A stretch of DNA of 64,000 nt from Bicyclus anynana (taxonomy: Eukaryota > Arthropoda > Insecta > Lepidoptera > Nymphalidae). Numbering within the stretch: the stretch's first letter is position 1; every line of letters begins with the position of its first letter. Under the pieces are notes generated by a model. It did no database searches and was not told the DNA's origin. It worked only from the letters and a program-made list of their open reading frames with translations. The stretch covers positions 17,424,698 to 17,488,697 of the forward strand of contig NC_069085.1 in assembly GCF_947172395.1 (NCBI RefSeq), given 5' to 3'. Of the stretch, positions 49,967 to 61,580 are shown in pieces. The position numbers and the translations under genes are program-made.

Positions 49967-50584
49967 AGTAGTTCTAGGATACCCACGCCTGAATAGTTAA
50001 TTAGATCACTACACGCCGCATACCTTGATTGCTACACTCTGCAGCGTAGTGTGAACAATAATAATAATTAACATTCGTCTCGACAAACACACTAGGGCTA
50101 AAAGTGTGTTTGTTTAAACTTTAAAGTTGGCGACTAACTACGTTATAAACAGAACATTTATAATGTGATGTAAATATATGGTTTGTCATCGTGAAATAAG
50201 CAAAATTATATCTGTTTCGTCATGGGCTTACTCATTTTAATTATCAATAAATCCACATTTGCCTTTTTAGGAATACTCGTATAGAGATGATAAAAACTGA
50301 TGATTTGTCATTTTTGACCACATAAATGTAATAAATAATAAATATTTCACTATTGTTTGCATATGAAATGAAGTCTGTCGTATAACTTTTTCGTCGCATT
50401 CTTTATCTTAACATCTGAAGAGACTAAAGTTATTAACTTATTTTACATTTCATTTTATAGAAATAAACGCCGTTTGAATACTTTTATCATCAAAAATACA
50501 ATGATGATCATTATCAGCCGTCGCGGGTTTCGTAAAGGACCCTCAGTGTAGGCAGAGCTGTTTTGCACCTATGGTTTACACGCC
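49967..50584. other. No gene seen
   Basis: AT-rich. AACACACTAGGGCTAAAAGT followed by GTGTTTGTTT near 50085-50115 gives a short hairpin (AAACACAC...GTGTGTTT). Confidence 0.35.
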
Positions 50585-50745
50585 AGAGCTAGACTTATCA
50601 CCGAGGTATAATTGATTTGATTCAAGGATTATTGTCGTACCCACTCCTAACAAACAGTCTTATAGTTTGTAGGGAAATGAGATGGAAACAAAGGGAAATT
50701 GGATTATTGGTTATATTTACTGATATGCCAAATATTCTTGGAAAA
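50585..50745 (+). mobile_element. SINE-C 3' part
   Basis: ATTGTCGTACCCACTCCTAA and GGAAATTGGATTATTGGTTA follow SINE-C in plus orientation. The head is degraded. Confidence 0.5.
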
Positions 50746-51519
50746 AAAATCTTCATGTACTGTTAGTAATTTACTGTTTAACGAACGTTAAAAAAGCGTT
50801 AAAATATAGTATGAACTTCAATGAAGCTCTAATTCCAACCCCAAATTTAAAATGCAACACTACTCGAAAAAAGCGTCGTATTTTAAAAATGCTGTCGTTT
50901 TAAACATATGTTTGGGAATACATTAGTTGTATTTGAACGCTTCTTTAACGTTCGTCATAAAGGTGCGAATGAGGGCTTATAATATCTCTGACATTTCTTA
51001 TATCATTGTTAACAACATTTGTACCGGCCATCAGATCCCAATCTCTGATCCGAGAACAATATTATCGGCTGAAACAAAAAATAAATCTAACAAAAACCAG
51101 CGACGGCTCCACAATGGGTAAACAAATGGGTGTGACAGAGATAAAAAATGTACAAAAAGGAGCTACCGATGTGTTACCGGCCACCTATGCTACAGATTAC
51201 AATCGCATTTTTATAATACATTGCCCCTTTGATACGTGTTAAGTTTTAAGTGGTTAGTGGTTAACAGGCAATGGGAAGTAATATTTTTTTTATTTACTGG
51301 TTAGTAGTGTTGTAGTGAGTTTGTATTGGTATCTTGTTTTATTACTAGTTTAAAGTTTATAGAGCTATTGAGTATGGTGTCCTACAAAGCGTCGTTTTGA
51401 GGTTTTGAGCGTCGATTGTATACATACATCTTGTTAACTAGTGATTTCATCTAGAGTTTATTTTATTGTTTACAATATAATATTTTAAGCAATGATTATT
51501 TCAAGCCTTTCCAAATGCC
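50746..51519. other. No gene seen
   Basis: Open frames at 50927-51242 have no recognised domain. No repeats are identified. Confidence 0.35.
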
Positions 51520-51711
51520 TCCTTAAATCTTTGTCATTAATAAATTCATCAACCCTAACCTCCACTCTTTAAATATTAAGTATTTATTTACATAACATTT
51601 AAACTTATGCATTGGCAAAATCAAAACTGTTTGGGAGATCTTGTTATAGAAGAGTAAGGTACATACACATATTGATACGTTAACCTTTTCGTGGTTATCA
51701 AGGTGGTCCAC
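51520..51711 (-). pseudogene. CR1/jockey-like LINE C-terminal relic
   Basis: The minus strand encodes LLFYNKISQTVLILPMHKFK and CYVNKYLIF, then shifts into another frame (LMTKI resembles LNDK). Related to 48610-49013. Confidence 0.7.
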
Positions 51712-51789
51712 AGACCAAAGTAGACCAAAGAGGGAGTTAATTGGAAATGCTACCTCGTTAGTTGGCTAATCTAATCAAATAAAATATGA

Positions 51790-51975
51790 AGGATGCTGTT
51801 ACACATTGATGTCCCCCCATAATTATGGGTATCGTGTTCAGGGCATTCGAAGTTCCTTGATATACACCTCATTCCGAATAGGTGCACCACTGTAATAAAA
51901 TGACAGTAATTGTAATATAACATCATCCTCCAAATCTGATGCTGATACTGAAAACACGACATCGGCCTGATTATT
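51790..51975. repeat. Diverged relative of the 150-bp tandem unit
   Basis: GATGCTGTTACACATTGATG, GGTATCGTGTTCAGGGCATT and ATACACCTCATTCCGAATAG resemble parts of the units at 52486-52840. Confidence 0.5.
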
Positions 51976-51984
51976 TTCTCTGAG

Positions 51985-52100
51985 TATCATTTAGTGGACG
52001 ATGGAGCGAGCCTTACTCGGAGATAAATGAGGAGACCAAAATTAATAACAGCAGAACGTGTTGTAAAGCTGAAGCGGAATAGATGGATAGTTCAAACAAC
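51985..52100 (+). pseudogene. RTE-like LINE relic
   Basis: GATGGAGCGAGCCTTACTCG, GAGGAGACCAAAATTAATAA and GTAAAGCTGAAGCGG correspond to the ERAMLG / RRTKV / AKLKW stretch seen in the copy at 25899, with many lesions. Confidence 0.6.
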
Positions 52101-52485
52101 CGATGAATTCTGAATTTCCAAGGATGGTGACTTGCACTGGTGTCCCAAGTTTCCGAGGAGTGGTAGCCTGCAGCAGTAAGCGCTATGTGCATGCATGCGC
52201 AGCAGGTTGTAGAGAGCCAATGGATACAGAAGGCTTAACCTTTAACTATGGACGCGCGGTATCACAGACTCATCGTTTGCGATTTACGTGTCTAACCCCT
52301 TCCACGCATTCCCTACTACTGAGACGCTTAGTGGCTTCAGTTTCTGTGCCGAGACGACGAGTGTACTGTGACGGAACATTGCGTCCTATGTCCAGCTGTG
52401 GACGTAAGTTGATAGTACCCTACATCTGATCAGATTTAAAAGGCATGGGCAGTTTATTGCTATAACTCACGTTAAATACAACATT
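52101..52485. other. Unrecognised ORF-bearing block
   Basis: A plus-strand frame from 52103 to 52429 (108 codons) is rich in Cys, Arg and Ser. It shows no domain I know and no splice or promoter signal. It may be a chance frame in GC-rich repeat debris. Confidence 0.2.
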
Positions 52486-52840
52486 TAACAGCATCCCCTA
52501 CATCTGACATATTCTCGTGAGGCTAGTAACCCAACACCGGCCAGGGTATCGTGTTTAGGGAACCGTATTGTGCGCAGTTTGTGCTATACACCTCACGCTG
52601 AATAGGTTAACCTCTGGACCAACAAGGCAGTCACAATATGTAACAGCATCTTTCATATCGGACATATTCTGGTGAAGATAGTAACTCGACACCGGCCAGG
52701 GCCGTGTTTAAGGTATTGTGCGCAGTTTCTTGCTATACACCGTACTTTGAATAGGTTAACCTCTGGACCAACAAGGCAGTATATGTAACAGCATCCCCCA
52801 CATCAGATCTGATCTGAGTGGTAACGCGACACCAGGGTGT
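52486..52840 (+). repeat. Tandem repeat, units of about 155, 145 and a partial
   Basis: Units begin TAACAGCATC at 52486, 52641 and 52786. Each contains CGACACCGGCCAGGG or a variant, a GTGCGCAGTTT motif and CTCTGGACCAACAAGGCAGT. The last motif is like the SINE-D head, so the unit may be a tandemly amplified SINE-D-like retroposon. Confidence 0.7.
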
Positions 52841-53932
52841 CGTGTTGGTGCGCGCTGGGTGGGCGCGCGCGGCTCATTTGTCTCCGCGCCGCTACCACGA
52901 TACGCCACCCTTTGTGTGGCGAGATCACTATCGAACAATGACTTACGCCTGTTTGTACGTTTAAACTGGTTAACACATTTGTTACTGGCCGAGTCGGGCT
53001 GTGAGGTCACGGCTTAAGACTTCATTCAAGGCAGGACTTATCCACACGAAAAAAATCATTATTTTCTCCAGTTTTGGGTTCAGCGCCTTAAAAGAGAAAA
53101 TATGGTATAAATAACATTTTTTTCTTGTCCGTCTGCCAGTCCAGTTCTCAAGATTACGATTCAAGCTGAAAATTATAAACAGGTGAACGTTTTCGATCCC
53201 GAGGGATCATTTTTGAGCCTGTGAAAAGTCTTATTGCAAAGTCAAAAGTTTATGTCTCATTATTTATTACCTTTTCATGCTAAAGGTAGAACGTGTAATT
53301 CTTATGTCGTCTTTGCTGTGGCTACAACGGCATTCTGAAGTTCCGAGCGGTTAAGTTGCGACCAAGACTAATCATTTGCCGCCGTGGTCGCAAAGCCTAC
53401 GATTTGCCTGCGGCCAGTCTTGTGGCCACATCCGCGATCGGACGTAATGCGACCAATTATGACACCAATTTTAACATAGACGTGTACTAGACATGAACGC
53501 TTAGCAAACTATACTTATGTATGAGTACCTTAGTTAACGACCAGACGTACCGGCTCTGCTAGCCGCCAAGAGCGCGATATATTCACATGGTTTCTTCAAT
53601 GTATAAACATAAACGCAGAAATAACAAAGATATTAGTAATTTTGTTTGAACGCTCATACAAATCTAACGATCATTAATTGCCTGCGACGTCAGAAGTTCG
53701 TACCATTTTGTATAGGGCGTTTTTTAGGGATCCGCGGCAGCGCCGCAAATCTGACCCTTTAAATCGCTGTAGCTCCGAAAGTAATGATCGCCGATACCTT
53801 GTTACTTTTACAAAATTGCTTTACTTTTAGCGTACTCTTAATTAATATACAATTTAAAAAAAAGTCATCATCCCTATTAACCTGGTAATTGTTGTGGTCG
53901 CGTAGATCGCTAGGCCCTTTAGCGAGAAAAGA
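52841..53932. other. 1.1-kb stretch, no gene seen
   Basis: GC-rich at 52845-52920. A possible decayed fold-back lies at 53352-53455 (GTTGCGACCAAGACT near the left, AGTCTTGTGGCCAC near the right). The minus-strand frame at 52756-53010 is unrecognised. Confidence 0.3.
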
Positions 53933-54246
53933 TTTTTTTTTATTCTTCACAAATGAACCCTTGACTACAATGTCACCTGATGGTAAGTGATGATGCAATC
54001 TTAGATGGTAACTTGTTAGGATAATGAAAATCCACACCCCTTTAGGTTTCTACATGACATCGCACCGGAACGCTGAATTGCTGGATGGTACGTCTTTGCC
54101 GGTAGGGTAACTTGCCATGTCTAAACTCTCCCACCTGCTAGACCTCGACCAATTAAGAAAACCTCAATCGGCTCAGCTGGGGATCGAAACCAGGACCTTC
54201 ATCCTGTAAATCCACCGCGCTTACCACTTCGCCACAGAGGCAGTCA
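53933..54246 (-). mobile_element. SINE-A, diverged
   Basis: Plus view from TTTTTTTTATTCTTCACAAA to CTTACCACTTCGCCACAGAG. There are many substitutions and small deletions (for example in TAAGATGGAAGCGGG), making it an older insertion than the copies at 46898 or 56729. Confidence 0.85.
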
Positions 54247-54796
54247 AAATGTATGGTCGTAAAAATGTTTTGACAGCTATTTTTTGACTGTACGAGGTTA
54301 TTAACATATTCGATCTGTTTTGTAAATGAGAAGTTAGTAATCATGTAGTCAACAGTCATTGCTTGCGGTTTTCCTTTAAAATTGCAGAACCTTTTGTAGA
54401 TTTTGTGCTTATCTGTTTGTATTTAAGAGGTATTATGACGTCATTCGAGCGTCAATACAGAATTTCAGGAAAAATTACACCACCTGCTTCTGTCCGCTAC
54501 TTTGTTTACTACGGATTGATAGGCTGACAATGGAATAAGAAACCTTATAGTTTTTTTCACGTAATTATTATATTTCCAGTCTGTAGCTGCAGAAACTGGA
54601 AAATTGCACAATTTCTTTGGAGTCTTTCTTTAGTGTGAGTGTGTAAGTAAAGATTAAGGTTAAATCACTATTTTCCTATCGCCGTTTATTACGTCTTTCA
54701 TTTGACTTTTTTTTTAATTCTAATACTTCACAGAAGGTTCTTATGAAACAAACATTTAAAAAACTGCATAGATAACTGAAAATGTGGACTATTGGT
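54247..54796. other. No gene seen
   Basis: Unique-looking AT-rich DNA. Confidence 0.35.
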
Positions 54797-54868
54797 TAAC
54801 CCCTCTCATTCTGTGAGGAGACTCGAGCTCAGCAGTGAGCCGAATATGGGTTGATAATGATGATGAGA
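54797..54868 (+). mobile_element. SINE-B 3' end
   Basis: AACCCCTCTCATTCTGTGAG, GAGACTCGAGCTCAGCAGTG and GAATATGGGTTGATAATGAT, then GATGA. Only the last 70 bp are present. Confidence 0.8.
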
Positions 54869-54984
54869 TTCATACAAAAAAAACTAAATTGAAATCGCTT
54901 CACTCGTTCGGTATCTATGGTGCCACAGACAGACTGACATACAGTCAAACTTATAACACCCCTCTTTTTGCGTTTGGGGTTTAA
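54869..54984 (-). repeat. AACCCCC...GTGTTATAAG element, reverse copy
   Basis: CTAAATTGAAATCGCTTCAC, GGTGCCACAGACAGACTGAC and CTTATAACACCCCTCTTTTT. It directly follows the SINE-B tail. Confidence 0.65.
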
Positions 54985-56067
54985 AAGCAGTGAACTACGT
55001 AACGCCAGCGCAACGTGGCTGATGGAACGTCAGGTGTTTCGAACAGGTTTGTGCGTTGTCCAAGCTGCTATAATAACTGCGCAGTTAGATGCATATCAGC
55101 CATCGCGATACCAATAGTTTTATTAACGCATAATAATTAGTCGCCGATAACGCCATGTTATATGAACTAAACTTTAATAACAAGAATAAAGGTTGGCCTA
55201 ACTCATAATTTCCGAAAATTACATTGAAGTTTTTTATTCAAAAATTAATTTACCATAATTATTTAAATTTGATTTTGAGATTTATTTACCAAAATAAATC
55301 TCAAAGTCAAATTTCTAGAGTAAATTATAGCTTCGTGTTTTATTTGTATGCTGTTGCTGCATTTCTTTTTATGTGGTTTTTTTCCTTTAAGACTAGCGTA
55401 TCTCATGGAATACTCCTAGTAATATCTTGAATAAATTTTTTTTTTAAAGAAAAATGAAATTTTATTCTTTACATCCCCAAGAAAACGTAAAGAATAAAAT
55501 AAAATCATTTTTTTCAAACATGTTATATTCGTAAATATAGATTAAATGCCTGTTAAAATCGCTAGGCACAGCGAGTATTATAATTCTGAAATTAAATTAT
55601 AGCGAGTATATGATAATTCTGAAAATTTGAGTTAAGTCACTTTGCCTCCGCCTCAAACATCCCATTTATTATGCAGCGTTTACACCTGCCGATTGAGTGC
55701 TATTTATGAAGTGGAGATAATTATTGATAGGTCTTTTTAAATTGCTCCCTGATTTATCATCTATGGACATCAGAATGGACATTATACGAGTAACTTACTA
55801 GTTTTTTTCACAACTTCGCTTCTGTGCTTTACATAATTTTCTTACTAATCAAATGGTTTAAAGAATGGTGTTTTATGGTTAAAAGGCTGAAACGATAGAA
55901 TCATCTCTGTTTTACAATTCCTTATCTTAGTACCTAATTAAGATCTACGTGACAGTAAATCTACCAATTACATAGTCTTTTCATAATAAAACTTATGCGC
56001 CGACTGTCTAGATTTGTTACGAGAAGTTTTAAATAATTTACCGATGTCATGTAGATTTAGAACCAAA
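54985..56067. other. 1.1-kb stretch, no gene; one hairpin
   Basis: 55265-55314 forms a hairpin with 23-bp arms (AAATTTGATTTTGAGATTTA and its complement, one mismatch). No gene is recognised; the open frame at 55224-55430 is AT-driven. Confidence 0.4.
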
Positions 56068-56345
56068 GTATCTGACATAGCTCAGCGAATCGCGAAGCTG
56101 AAGTGGCAATGGGCAGCCCTCATAGCTCGAAGAGTCGATGGGCGTTGGGTCCCAAGGTGCTGGAATGGCGACCCCGCACTGGGAAGCGCAATGATGGTCG
56201 ACCCCCCACTAGGTGGACCGTGGACCTCAAGCAAATTGCAGAAAGCTGCTGAATGCTAGCATGAGATCGCTGTGCTTGGAGGTCCATGCAAGAGGCTCCA
56301 TAATGATGATGGCTCCATTGGCTCCATTGGCTCATAATGATGATG
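56068..56345 (+). pseudogene. RTE-like LINE C-terminus, frameshifted
   Basis: VSDIAQRIAKLKWQWAALIA and RRVDGRWVPRC, then a frame change through the GRPP-equivalent region (GTCGACCCCCCACTAGGTGG) to LGGPCKRL and a broken ATG tail. Useful as the comparison copy because the KLKWQWA segment is intact here. Confidence 0.82.
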
Positions 56346-56394
56346 TTGATGTAGATTTACTAGACTACTAAACTAGATAGACCTGCCTTTAACT

Positions 56395-56482
56395 ACATCA
56401 TGCCTGATGGAAAGCAAACATGAGGTCTAAGTTAAAGCGCGCTTTTCTAGAAGATGCTTAATACACTCTTGCCTTGAAGGTG
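56395..56482 (+). repeat. Lepidopteran retroposon tail fragment
   Basis: CATGCCTGATGGAAAGCAAA, GGTCTAAGTTAAAGCGCGCT and CACTCTTGCCTTGAAGG resemble the 3' part of a dispersed retroposon (recalled family style). Boundaries uncertain. Confidence 0.45.
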
Positions 56483-56728
56483 CATTCCATCATTATCAAC
56501 ATTATCAGCATCTTTCTTTTAACGGCCTAACAATGTCCCAAGCCTGGCTTGACCGGGTTGTATGACAGGAGAGAAAGTCTTCTGTAAGAGGACCTGGAAG
56601 GAGACTCTCTCTGCTGTTGAGCTTAGATTCACCATATTGGTGTTAGGTTAGGGATGATTAGGGTGGTGAAAATAGGCAAAAATCACACGTTGCAGGAAAG
56701 AAAGAGGATTTAATAAAGGAAGATGTAA
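56483..56728. other. No gene seen
   Basis: Short unassigned stretch. Confidence 0.35.
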
Positions 56729-57058
56729 TTTTTTTTTTTATTCTTTACAAGTTAGCCCTTGACTACAATCTCACCTGATGGTAAGTGATGATGCAGTCTA
56801 AGATGGAAACGGGCTAACTTGTTAGGAGGAGGATGAAAATCCACACCCCTTTCGGTTTCTACACGGCATCGTACCGGAACGCTAAATCGCTTGGCGGTAC
56901 GTCTTTGCCGGTAGGGTGGTAACTAGCCACGGCCGAAGCCTCCCACCAGCCAGACCTGGACAAATTTAGAAAATCTCAATCTGCCCAGCCGGGGATCGAA
57001 CCCAGGACCTCCGTCTTGTAAATCCACCGCGCATACCACTGCGCCACGGAGGCCGTCA
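56729..57058 (-). mobile_element. SINE-A, full length, well preserved
   Basis: Plus view from a poly-T run and ATTCTTTACAAGTTAGCCC to CACTGCGCCACGGAGGCCGT. The A- and B-boxes match the reference at 37988. Confidence 0.93.
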
Positions 57059-58208
57059 ATATATGAGATGATAGGAGATGTAAATTTCATACAAACTTAC
57101 ACTAGTTCATGTTCAAGAATATGAAAGTGTACAAATTATGTATGACTCCATGTTGAATCGGCGTCAAGATTGGCGGAGTACCAGATCAGGGTTCAAGGAA
57201 TCCCCTCCGCCAGACTCGATCGGGACCAATTTCGCAAAAACTACACAACGCGATACGTTGTACCGATCGCTGATAGGCTGCGGGTACTGACCGCAAAAAA
57301 ATACAACTCGTTCGATTTCAAAATCTTGGGAACGGAAAACGAAAAAATCATTGTAGTCTTTATAGTAGATACCTATATCGAGTTTCGGTTTCAATAAATA
57401 TTTAATTTTAGTCGGTATTTATGTCTCTTTGCAATGAATTTGTGTAATTCTTATAATTTATGTCTTAAATTAAAATGGCTCATAATATCTTGGATTTGAA
57501 ATTGGAATAGTGATACAAATATGCATATTTTAATAAAATAACAGAAATATGTACAATACTATTTCTGTTATTTTATTAGTATGTAAAATATAATAAATAC
57601 CAGAATGTTATGTACCTACGACTAACATAACTAAACATAACATAAAGCAATATTTGATTTCATATATCGATTTATAATAATTTAATTTATTATTTCGATA
57701 TTTATAAATTAGCTTTTAGGGAAAATACCCAAAAATAACCTTATTAGAAATACTCGTACCTATACCTAGAATCCAGTTATCGATATTCGGGTAAATTTTG
57801 AAAATTACATACATTTATTAAATTACAAACATAACTGTCAGTCTTTTGTCGTATAAACTTAGCAGTAGCATACCGTAGTAAGAAAAAGACACAAACACAA
57901 TCATCATACAGCGGTCAAACAGTCACTTAACCATAGCTATAAACCAGCAAGGATTATGAGTTAAATAACCCCATCTATGAATGCATAATCATCAGATAAA
58001 ATCACAGTCAAACGTTTAAGTTAAGTAAAAAAAAAAATAGAACCATGTGAAGCACTACATCTCCACATACAGAGTGACGCACACTTTTTTTGCTATCCGT
58101 CCACACACGAGCGTATCGTACCATCTAATATTATTCTGAGAACGACCTTAATAAGTCACTACAGAATGTTATCTATTCCATTTTATCGGGCCGCGATAAG
58201 CATCTCTA
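57059..58208. other. 1.15-kb stretch; one unrecognised GC-rich ORF block and a hairpin
   Basis: 57150-57400 is open on both strands (75 codons plus, 76 codons minus) and GC-richer than its flanks. No domain recognised; it may be transposon-derived. 57531-57578 is a hairpin with perfect 19-bp arms (TAATAAAATAACAGAAATA). The remainder is AT-rich. Confidence 0.35.
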
Positions 58209-58732
58209 TCCAATTAGCCCCACAATGCAATATGGGCCGGCGCTATTATGACGAACATACGCTGGATGTTGTGATCCGACCGCTCAGTGCGCTGTTGTTG
58301 GAAAAAATCTAGTTTGAACTGGATTAAAGCGGATCGTCATCATATAAGTCTAGGCAACGTCTTATTGATAGTTAAATGGACTTGGTCTTGACGTCACTAA
58401 AGCTCATCCTCGTCCTTAAGTCGTGGCCCTCACATATGGGGTCGTGACAACCTCCTTACAGCATTTCTTGCCAATTAGCCCCACAATGCAATATGGGCCG
58501 GCGCTATTATGACGAACATACGCTGGATGTTGTGATCCGACCGCTCAGTGCGCTGTTGTTGGAAAAAATCTAGTTTGAACTGGATTGTAGCGGATCGTCA
58601 TCATATAAGTCTAGGCAACGTCTTATTGATTGTTAAATGGGCTTGGGCTTTACGTCGCTAAAGCTCATCCTCCTCTTTAAGTCGTGTTCCTCATATGAGG
58701 GTCGTGACCATCTACATCCTTGACTTTAAGTT

Positions 58733-58985
58733 TCACAGTTTCACCGTGTCACGCCATCTTGTCCTGTCTTCGGCCACCTGGAGATCATTGTAGACCATGG
58801 AGTCAAGTGTGGTGCGGATCTGATCAGACCACCGCATCTGGCTGCGGCCCCACGGTCTCTTTCCTTCCACTGATGGTCACTGGCAGACCATCAGTTTCTC
58901 GAAATTATCTCCGCCTTTCCTGACAATGTGTCCAAAGTACTCGAGGATTCGTTTGAGACAGTTGATAGAGAGCATAGTCCTGACT
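58733..58985 (-). pseudogene. RTE-like LINE fragment in super-unit 1
   Basis: The minus strand encodes SINCLKRILEYFGHIVRK and DNFEKLMV, then an in-frame TGA near 58877, then GRSQMRWSDQIRTTLDSMVY, NDLQVAEDRTRWRDTVKL and a terminal stop. This is the C-terminal part of a second RTE-like LINE lineage. The internal stop is fixed in both duplicated copies, so it preceded the duplication. Confidence 0.8.
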
Positions 58986-59567
58986 TTGAGTTGGCTTATA
59001 TTATAAAATTATTTTTTTAACGCAAATATATAAGCATCACTTGCCAATTAGCCCTAAAATGCATATTAGGGTTGGCGCTATTATGACGAACATACGCTGG
59101 ATGTTGTGATCCGACCGCTCAGTGCGCTGTTGTTGGAAAAAATCTAGTTTGAACTGGATTAAAGCGGATCGTCATCATATAAGTCTAGGCAACGTCTTAT
59201 TGATAGTTAAATGGACTTGGTCTTGACGTCACTAAAGCTCATCCTCGTCCTTAAGTCGTGGCCCTCACATATGGGGTCGTGACAACCTCCTTACAGCATT
59301 TCTTGCCAATTAGCCCCACAATGCAATATGGGCCGGCGCTATTATGACGAACATACGCTGGATGTTGTGATCCGACCGCTCAGTGCGCTGTTGTTGGAAA
59401 AAATCTAGTTTGAACTGGATTGTAGCGGATCGTCATCATATAAGTCTAGGCAACGTCTTATTGATTGTTAAATGGGCTTGGGCTTTACGTCGCTAAAGCT
59501 CATCCTCCTCTTTAAGTCGTGTTCCTCATATGAGGGTCGTGACCATCTACATCCTTGACTTTAAGTT

Positions 59568-59820
59568 TCACAGTTTCACCGTGTCACGCCATCTTGTCCT
59601 GTCTTCGGCCACCTGGAGATCATTGTAGACCATGGAGTCAAGTGTGGTGCGGATCTGATCAGACCACCGCATCTGGCTGCGGCCCCACGGTCTCTTTCCT
59701 TCCACTGATGGTCACTGGCAGACCATCAGTTTCTCGAAATTATCTCCGCCTTTCCTGGCAATGTGTCCAAAGTACTCGAGGATTCGTTTGAGACAGTTGA
59801 TAGAGAGCATAGTCCTGACT
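59568..59820 (-). pseudogene. RTE-like LINE fragment in super-unit 2
   Basis: Same as the copy 835 bp upstream, including the internal TGA. One visible difference is GGCAATG against GACAATG near 59760. Confidence 0.8.
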
Positions 59821-60189
59821 TTGAGTTGGCTTTTATTATAAAATTATTTTGTTAACGCAAATATATAAGCATCACTTGCCAATTAGCCCTAAAATGCATA
59901 TTAGGGTTGGCGCTATTATGACGAACATACACTGGATGTTGTGATGCACTTTTGTTGGAAAAAATCTAGTTTGAACTGGATTTAAGCGGATCATCATCAT
60001 AATATTAGTCTGTCGCTTTTATAACGAGCATACGGTGGATGCTGTGATCCAGCTGCTAAGTGCAAAATCCAATTTGAACTGAATACAAGCGGATCATTGT
60101 CAAATAAGTCTAATGATGCTAAAATTCAAGTAGGTGCTACTTTGCTTAAACGCAGTAAAGGCCGATAGACAGACAAAAAGGACGTGACG

Positions 60190-60260
60190 TGATAGCCCAG
60201 AGGATATGACTTCTACCTTCATCCGATAGTTTGATCAAGACGAATCGATGGAAGATCAGC
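60190..60260 (+). mobile_element. SINE-B head scrap
   Basis: GATAGCCCAGAGGATATGAC and TTCTACCTTCATCCGATAG: an A-box region with a decayed remainder. Confidence 0.5.
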
Positions 60261-60354
60261 AACAGTAGCGTTTAGTCTTGGTATTAATAATTTCTCATTT
60301 AGCTATGGTGGTAGTTCTTTTTTTTCTGATTGTATAAGTGCCGTTGGCTCCTTA

Positions 60355-60610
60355 TGGGACCTCAGCGGCGTCACCAGGGGGTTTGGGCGAGCGCAGAAGC
60401 ATCGCCTGATGGGGCCCGAAGGCAGAAGCAGAATAGATGGGCGGAACGACTCTCTAAGGGCGTCTCCTCTGACACTCGGACCTCGGCTTAGAGGGCCGTT
60501 CGGGAACGGTGTTTTGGCCTGAGTGTATCAGTCCGGGCGCCCCCGAGATCGTGAGTTAAAAAAAGCCCACGTCTGGGTGACGTCAGATAGCGGGGACCTC
60601 TGTGGTAGTT
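60355..60610. repeat. GC-rich block, probable transposon 5' region
   Basis: GGCGTCACCAGGGGGTTTGG, GAGGGCCGTTCGGGAACGGT and GCCCCCGAGATCGTGAG stand out strongly in GC content. From memory, similar GC-rich text occurs at the 5' end of lepidopteran retroelements, but no coding frame confirms this. Confidence 0.35.
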
Positions 60611-60734
60611 CGTGGTGATAAAAATTGCATAGATACCTACTTACCGATCTATGATTATATACTGGCCGACCTTTGGTTGCAGATGTAGGTATAGAGACAA
60701 TTTCTATCGCCTAGTTACTAAGATTCTACGAACT

Positions 60735-60945
60735 AAACAATGGTTATCTATATGTATAAATAAATAAAATAAAATAAGTCTTTATTACTGCTGGCTAGTT
60801 ACATTTACATTTTTAAGTATATACATAATTGTTATTCATTAGCAGCTTGTCCTTCGACATAGGCCTCCCCTAAAGATCTCCACTTTTGTCTGTCCTTCGC
60901 CATTCTCATCCATTCAGGACCGCCGACCTTTTTAAAATCATCATT
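60735..60945 (-). pseudogene. LINE C-terminus with (TTTAT)n tail
   Basis: The minus strand reads NDDFKKVGGPEWMRMAKDRQ, KWRSLGEAYVEGQAANE and stop, then a 3' UTR ending AATAAAGACTTATTTTATTT. The terminal motif (WMR, DRQKW, GEAYVEGQ) is shared with RTE-like LINEs, but the tail differs from the ATG-tailed copies, so this is another lineage. Confidence 0.8.
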
Positions 60946-61529
60946 AATTAAAAAATAACTCATTTTTCTTCAAGCTTCTATACTTCATACTATACAGTGG
61001 TTTACCTTTTTACCAGACAAAACCGCAGTCTCAAACTAGCACAACCAGTAATCTAAAAGCACGGGAGCCGGCATCCATACCTCAAATTCATAAGGAAGAT
61101 ATTCTTGGCGCCACCTACATCTCTGGCTGATAAGGCAACATAAATCAAGGGTACTCAACTGATAAGGCGGCCCTCTGATAACGAATTAATAAGATTTCCA
61201 CTCTTTCTAATGGACTCTTAATGCGGTACTGCTTTGTTGCGTTTTATTGCCCTTTTAAACTATCATTTTGGTTGTATGTTTGTATGTTATTCCGTCCACA
61301 CTACTGCCCACCCTATAAGAGAAAAGCCTAAAGAGCTGAGCTGCATTATTCGCGAAAGCGGTGTCTTTTGTATTAAGTTTTGTAAATAAATTAAAGAAAA
61401 TGATTCGTAGTATATCTTTCTACGATCCAAATGACTTTCAATTTATTTTACAAAATATTTTTAAAAATATTTTTTTATTTCAATCTAAAATATTTTTAGA
61501 TTGAAGAGGAAACTTTATATGTATTACAT
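60946..61529. other. No gene seen
   Basis: Unassigned. A hairpin-like AT-rich tract (ATCTAAAATATTTTTAGAT) lies at 61483-61503. Confidence 0.35.
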
Positions 61530-61580
61530 CCATGGTTCCCGCGGGATTAGTGCAAAGCTGAAATCGCGGGCGTCCGCTAA
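61530..61580 (+). mobile_element. Helitron 3' end fragment
   Basis: CCATGGTTCCCGCGGGATTA and AATCGCGGGCGTCCGCTAA: a Helitron 3' end with CTAA in place of CTAG (both fit CTRR). Confidence 0.6.

Larger units (their letters stand above)
58211..60110. repeat. 835-bp tandem duplication with 261-bp sub-repeats
   Basis: The marker GACGAACATACGCTGGATGT (or the variant with ACACTGG) starts at 58250, 58511, 59085, 59346 and 59920. The spacings are 261, 574, 261 and 574, giving an 835-bp super-unit. Two near-complete super-units and a start of a third are present, then a diverged sub-repeat at 60018-60110. The super-units differ at only a few bases that I can see, so the duplication is recent. Sub-repeats begin CCAATTAGCCC. 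Confidence 0.92.

Noticed and set aside
57170..57397. Small ORF on both strands as a novel gene
   Set aside because: Similar length on both strands, no motif recognised and no regulatory context. Kept only as an unassigned block.
58720..59791. Duplicate plus-strand frames starting MTLSFTVSPC
   Set aside because: They are antisense shadows of RTE-like LINE coding sequence in the 835-bp duplication.
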